Shown: piece by piece, positions 6,346 to 7,935 of the stretch
How the letters are laid out: each line of letters opens with the position of its first letter
Numbering within the stretch: position 1 is the stretch's first letter
Assembly: GCA_013362835.1 (NCBI GenBank)
Contig: JABFVJ010000169.1
Coordinates: 1 to 7,935, forward strand
Length of the DNA stretch: 7,935 bases
Reading direction: 5' to 3'
DNA from: Nonomuraea sp.
GTDB lineage: Bacteria; Actinomycetota; Actinomycetes; Streptosporangiales; Streptosporangiaceae
Made by a program: the position numbers and the translations under genes
Notes under the pieces: model-generated
Databases searched by the model: none
Told to the model about the DNA's origin: nothing
The model's input: only the letters and a program-made list of their open reading frames with translations

Positions 6346-7686
6346 GTGTTCAGGCACTGGTCCGTCTGCCGGCGGCTCACGATGGCCGCGCTGCTGTCCA
6401 CGCTGGCCGGCTACACGGTCACCGCGCTGCTCGTCACGCCGGTCGCGCACACGATGGTCACCGGCTTCGTGACCGAGCAGACCGCGAGGGCCGCGCGCCG
6501 CATCGCCTCCGTCGTCCTGCGGGACGCCCCCGCCCATCTCCGGCCGGTCGCCGTCATCGAGGGCGTCGACCTCATCCAGGTCGTCGACGAGAAGGGCGTG
6601 ATCCGCCAGTCGAGCCCGCGGCTGCTCGGCCGGCCGCCGCTCACCAGGAGCACCGCCACCGGCGAGGACTCGCGGATGGACACCCGTACCTGCACCGGCC
6701 AGGGATGCCTGATCACGGTGGGGTTCCGGGTGCACTTCCGCGGCGGGGAGAACTGGATGGTCTACGCGTACTCGCCGGAGGTTCCCTGGTACATCGGGCC
6801 GGCGTACGCGCTGGTGGTCGTGGCGGGCGTGCTGCTGTTCACCTCCGTCACGGGCGTGATGGCCTGGCTGACGGCCGGAAGGGCGCTCGCGCCCGTCGCG
6901 GCCATCCGGGACGAGCTGGCCGAGATCACCGCCACCGACCTCGGCCGCCGGGTGCCGAGGGGCGTGCACCACGACGAGCTCGACGACCTGGCCCGTACCG
7001 TGAACCAGACGCTCGACCGGCTGGAGCGCGCGGTGGAGCAGCAGCGCAGGTTCGCCTCCGACGCCTCCCACGACCTGCGCAGCCCGCTCACGGCGATGCG
7101 TACGCAGGTCGAGGAGGCGATGCTCGACCCCGACGCGGCCGACTGGCGCGAGACCGGCGAGCGGCTGCTGGAGGGCCTGGACCGGCTGCAGAACATCGTC
7201 ACCGACCTGCTGACGCTGGCCAGGCTGGAGGCCGGCGCGCCGGGCCGCCGCGAGCCGGTGGACCTCGCCAGGCTGGTGGAGGACGAGCTGCGCCGCCGCC
7301 CGGAGGGCAAGCCGGTGACGCGGCGCCTGCAATCCGGCGTGGTCGTCGACGGCGACGCGCTGCGCCTGACCCGCCTGCTGGCCAACCTGCTCGACAACGC
7401 CCAAAGGCACGCGGATACCATGATCACTGTGACGGTGGGTGAACGTGCGGGACAGGCGGTGCTGGAGGTGCTGGACGACGGCGGGGGCATCGCGCCCGAC
7501 CAGCGGGAGACCGTGTTCAGGCGGTTCACCCGGCTCGACGCCTCCCGCCGCCGCGACGCGGGGGGCACCGGCCTCGGCCTGTCCATCGCGCGGGAGATCG
7601 CCGGGGCCCACGGAGGCACGCTCACCATCGAGGACTCCGAACGCGGTGCCCGATTTGTCCTACAAATACCATTGATCAGTAGTTAG
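6346..7686 (+). CDS. Membrane sensor histidine kinase 2 (paralogue of kinase 1)
   Basis: The 446-aa protein aligns end to end with the preceding kinase. It has membrane helices at about 12-33 and 149-176, a sensor of about 115 residues between them with LIQVVDEKGVIRQSSP (76-91) and cysteines C116 and C121, then HAMP, HisKA with H242 in SDASHDLRSP, and an ATPase domain with NLLDNAQRH (347-355), G1 DDGGGI (377-382), VFRRFTRL and G2 GGTGLGL (406-412). All catalytic motifs are kept, so it is not a decayed copy. Its GTG lies 3 nt after the first kinase's TGA, with an AGGA inside the end of that gene, so the two are co-translated. The sensor halves diverge far more than the kinase cores, consistent with duplication followed by change of signal or with heterodimer formation. 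The last dozen codons shift to AT-rich choices (TTT, CTA, ATA, TTG) where they coincide with an operator-like palindrome. Confidence 0.93.
   Translation: MFRHWSVCRRLTMAALLSTLAGYTVTALLVTPVAHTMVTGFVTEQTARAARRIASVVLRDAPAHLRPVAVIEGVDLIQVVDEKGVIRQSSPRLLGRPPLTRSTATGEDSRMDTRTCTGQGCLITVGFRVHFRGGENWMVYAYSPEVPWYIGPAYALVVVAGVLLFTSVTGVMAWLTAGRALAPVAAIRDELAEITATDLGRRVPRGVHHDELDDLARTVNQTLDRLERAVEQQRRFASDASHDLRSPLTAMRTQVEEAMLDPDAADWRETGERLLEGLDRLQNIVTDLLTLARLEAGAPGRREPVDLARLVEDELRRRPEGKPVTRRLQSGVVVDGDALRLTRLLANLLDNAQRHADTMITVTVGERAGQAVLEVLDDGGGIAPDQRETVFRRFTRLDASRRRDAGGTGLGLSIAREIAGAHGGTLTIEDSERGARFVLQIPLISS
7034..7086 (+). repeat. 53-bp block identical to 5696-5748 (kinase 2 copy)
   Basis: This is the second copy of the identical block around the phospho-acceptor histidine. 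The two copies are direct repeats 1338 bp apart, close to one gene length, as expected for tandem paralogues. Confidence 0.9.
7653..7667. promoter_or_regulatory. Operator-like palindrome ATTTGT-CCT-ACAAAT inside the end of kinase 2
   Basis: Perfect 6-bp arms surround a 3-nt centre, AT-rich in a strongly GC-rich coding region. It covers the position where a -35 element for the tetR promoter would lie (TACAAA at 7661-7666, 17 nt before TAGAGT). TetR-family proteins usually bind palindromes near their own promoter, so an autoregulatory operator is the simplest reading. Binding itself is inference. Confidence 0.5.
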
Positions 7687-7689
7687 AGT
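7684..7689 (+). promoter_or_regulatory. Putative -10 element for leaderless tetR transcription
   Basis: TAGAGT fits TANNNT and ends 8 nt before the GTG at 7698, the distance expected between a -10 element and the transcription start. No Shine-Dalgarno precedes the GTG, which fits leaderless translation, common in actinomycetes. The hexamer overlaps the stop codon of kinase 2. Confidence 0.45.
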
Positions 7690-7697
7690 TACTCGCT

Positions 7698-7935
7698 GTG
7701 ACCCCCAGTTTCAGCCGATTAAGGCGTGAGGACCTCCTCAAGACGGCCTGCGAAGTGATCGCGGATCAAGGGTTCGGGCACACCAGGACCCTCGACATCG
7801 CCAGGGCGGCGGGCGTCAGCCAGGCGCTGCTCTTCTACCACTTCGACACCAAGGACCGGCTGTTCGCGCAGGCGTTCGGCTATGCCGCCAGGCTGCACCT
7901 GGAGGCGCTGTCCGACATCGAGGAGTCCGAGGCGA
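7698..7935 (+). CDS. TetR-family transcriptional regulator, N-terminal part (3'-truncated by window)
   Basis: 79 codons are visible before the right edge. They encode a TetR N-terminal DNA-binding domain: helix 1 (EDLLKTACEVIADQGFGHTR, 11-30), the helix-turn-helix TLDIARAAGVSQALLFYHFD (31-50), and TKDRLFAQAF of helix 4. The YHF motif and following Lys-Asp are hallmarks of the family. The ligand-binding domain is outside the window. GTG at 7698 is the first start after an in-frame TAG at 7680-7682. It lies 11 nt after the kinase 2 stop with no ribosome binding site, so it may be read from its own leaderless promoter. Codon 8 is TTA, a rare leucine codon in such genomes. Targets are unknown. 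Autoregulation is suggested by the palindrome upstream, and control of the kinases or downstream genes is possible. Confidence 0.88.
   Translation, partial: MTPSFSRLRREDLLKTACEVIADQGFGHTRTLDIARAAGVSQALLFYHFDTKDRLFAQAFGYAARLHLEALSDIEESEA

Noticed and set aside
4977..7442. Open frames of over 800 codons on both strands across the kinase pair (4977-7442 plus, 5092-7611 minus)
   Set aside because: Composition is Arg/Ala/Gly/Pro-dominated with no domains. The duplicated patterns only mirror the duplicated kinases in other frames.
1..7935. Mobile element, CRISPR array, toxin-antitoxin or defence island
   Set aside because: No transposase, integrase, short spaced repeats, small paired genes or nuclease domains are visible. 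The only repeats are those of the kinase duplication.

Overview
The window is uniformly GC-rich. Nearly all third codon positions are G or C, and GTG starts and GTGA-type gene overlaps are common. This, together with the gene families present (WYL regulators, paired FadE-type acyl-CoA dehydrogenases, tandem HAMP sensor kinases, TetR), points to a filamentous-type high-GC actinomycete, possibly Streptosporangiales. The family or genus assignment is inference. No rRNA, tRNA, CRISPR array, insertion sequence or integrase is visible. Coding density is close to complete, and the only intergenic stretch over 100 bases is 4847-5004.

Layout: (1) 1-197 is the 3' end of a zinc-type alcohol dehydrogenase / quinone oxidoreductase on the plus strand. 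(2) 214-1182 is a WYL-domain transcriptional regulator, same strand, 16 nt downstream. (3) 4846 down to 1164, minus strand, is a three-gene operon: large acyl-CoA dehydrogenase (388 aa), small acyl-CoA dehydrogenase (343 aa, 4-nt GTGA overlap), then an AMP-forming acyl-CoA synthetase (495 aa, ATG directly abutting the preceding TAG). Its 3' end overlaps the WYL gene convergently by 19 nt. (4) 4847-5004 is a divergent promoter region with several small palindromes and repeats. (5) 5005-6342 and 6346-7686, plus strand, are two paralogous membrane histidine kinases in tandem, 3 nt apart, with no response regulator gene in the window. (6) 7698 to the edge is the 5' end of a TetR-family regulator, preceded by an operator-like palindrome inside the end of the second kinase gene and by a -10-like hexamer placed for leaderless transcription.

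How they work together: the minus-strand operon should activate a carboxylic acid to its CoA thioester (synthetase) and carry out the first alpha,beta-dehydrogenation of beta-oxidation (two dehydrogenase subunits). Residue placement suggests that only the large dehydrogenase has a catalytic glutamate, so the pair probably forms a heteromer like the mycobacterial FadE26-FadE27 (ChsE4-ChsE5) steroid side-chain enzymes. The substrate cannot be read from the sequence. The twin kinases look like a recent tandem duplication with a shared extracytoplasmic sensor fold and a conserved cysteine pair. They share the intergenic region with the operon, but a regulatory link is unproven.

Most worth following up: the orphan twin kinases, the division of catalytic residues between the two dehydrogenases, and the tetR start region (embedded palindrome, leaderless-type promoter, single TTA codon at codon 8).
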